Origin: an uncultured Candidatus Competibacteraceae bacterium
GTDB taxonomy: Bacteria; Pseudomonadota; Gammaproteobacteria; Competibacterales; Competibacteraceae
DNA: 6,895 nt
Assembly (NCBI GenBank): GCA_937960715.1
Contig: CALGOO010000039.1
Span: 1 to 6,895 of the forward strand
Direction: 5' to 3'
Positions within the stretch are counted from its first letter, which is position 1; the number at the start of each line of letters is the position of its first letter. The notes beneath the pieces are model-generated. The model made no database searches. It was not told the origin of the DNA and saw only the letters and a program-made list of their open reading frames with translations. Made by a program: the position numbers and the translations under genes. Positions 6,250 to 6,895 of the stretch are shown in pieces.

Positions 6250-6540
6250 ATGAATATTCGGCCGTTGCATGATCGGGTGCTGGTCAAGCGCGTTGAGGAA
6301 GAAACCAAGAGTCCGGGCGGCATCGTTCTGCCCGGCGCCGCCGCGGAGAAGCCGTCGCGCGGCACCGTGCAGGCGGTGGGTCGCGGCAAGCTGCTGGAAA
6401 ACGGCGACGTGCGGCCGCTGGACGTCAAGGCCGGCGATCACATCCTGTTCGGCAAATATTCGGGCAGCGAAGTCAAGGTGGACGGCGAAGAGCTGATCAT
6501 CATGCGCGAAGACGAAATCATGGCCGTCATCGAAAAGTAA
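6250..6540 (+). CDS. groES: Co-chaperonin GroES (Hsp10)
   Basis: GroES forms the seven-subunit lid that closes the GroEL folding chamber in the cytoplasm. The product is 96 residues (E. coli GroES is 97). It starts MNIRPLHDRVLVKR and has the mobile loop at about 16-37 with the GroEL-binding triplet IVL at 25-27 (GGIVLPG), followed by GTVQAVGRGK and ending EDEIMAVIEK. No key region is missing. The upstream ATG at 6241 would add MSS but has no room for the ribosome-binding site. The gene heads the groES-groEL operon and is controlled by the upstream sigma-32-like and sigma-70/CIRCE elements. Confidence 0.98.
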   Translation: MNIRPLHDRVLVKRVEEETKSPGGIVLPGAAAEKPSRGTVQAVGRGKLLENGDVRPLDVKAGDHILFGKYSGSEVKVDGEELIIMREDEIMAVIEK

Positions 6541-6609
6541 GCGCGCCTCGTCTCGCGGAACCCTTCTCTTCCGAACGATTTACAGAACGAGTTTTAGAGG
6601 AATTCCCCA

Positions 6610-6895
<286 letters not shown>

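Overview
The window is GC-rich, compactly coded chromosomal DNA, most likely from a gammaproteobacterium outside the enterics. The AccB, AccC, DsbD, CutA and GroES proteins read like gammaproteobacterial family members. The order cutA-dsbD-aroQ-accB-accC is also familiar: Pseudomonas has dsbD(dipZ)-aroQ-accB-accC, and E. coli keeps cutA-dsbD near groESL. A purple-sulfur or Competibacter-like lineage is possible, but the sequence alone cannot settle it. I see no IS element, CRISPR array, tRNA, rRNA or phage gene.

Left part (1-3577, all on the minus strand, so transcription runs right to left): cutA (divalent-ion tolerance protein) overlaps dsbD (transmembrane thiol:disulfide interchange protein) by 4 bases. 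After a 145-base gap holding a plausible sigma-70 promoter come aroQ (type II 3-dehydroquinate dehydratase), accB (biotin carboxyl carrier protein) and the first 79 codons of accC (biotin carboxylase). The last three are tightly packed and look like one transcript feeding the shikimate pathway and fatty-acid synthesis.

Middle (3578-6055): a 150-base divergent intergenic region, then on the plus strand a 775-residue membrane diguanylate cyclase with MASE1, two PAS domains and GGDEF. Its catalytic motif and its RxxD product-inhibition site are intact, and it has no EAL domain. It sits between two conserved housekeeping blocks and is the most lineage-specific gene here.

Right part (6056-6895, plus strand): the groES-groEL chaperonin operon with a rich control region. 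A sigma-32-like heat-shock promoter lies upstream of a near-consensus sigma-70 promoter, and the sigma-70 -10 element abuts a perfect CIRCE operator for HrcA. groES is complete and groEL is cut by the window end after 95 codons.

I found no clearly new biological system. The points most worth a second look are the layered sigma-32 / sigma-70-CIRCE control of groESL and the orphan MASE1-PAS-PAS-GGDEF sensor beside it.
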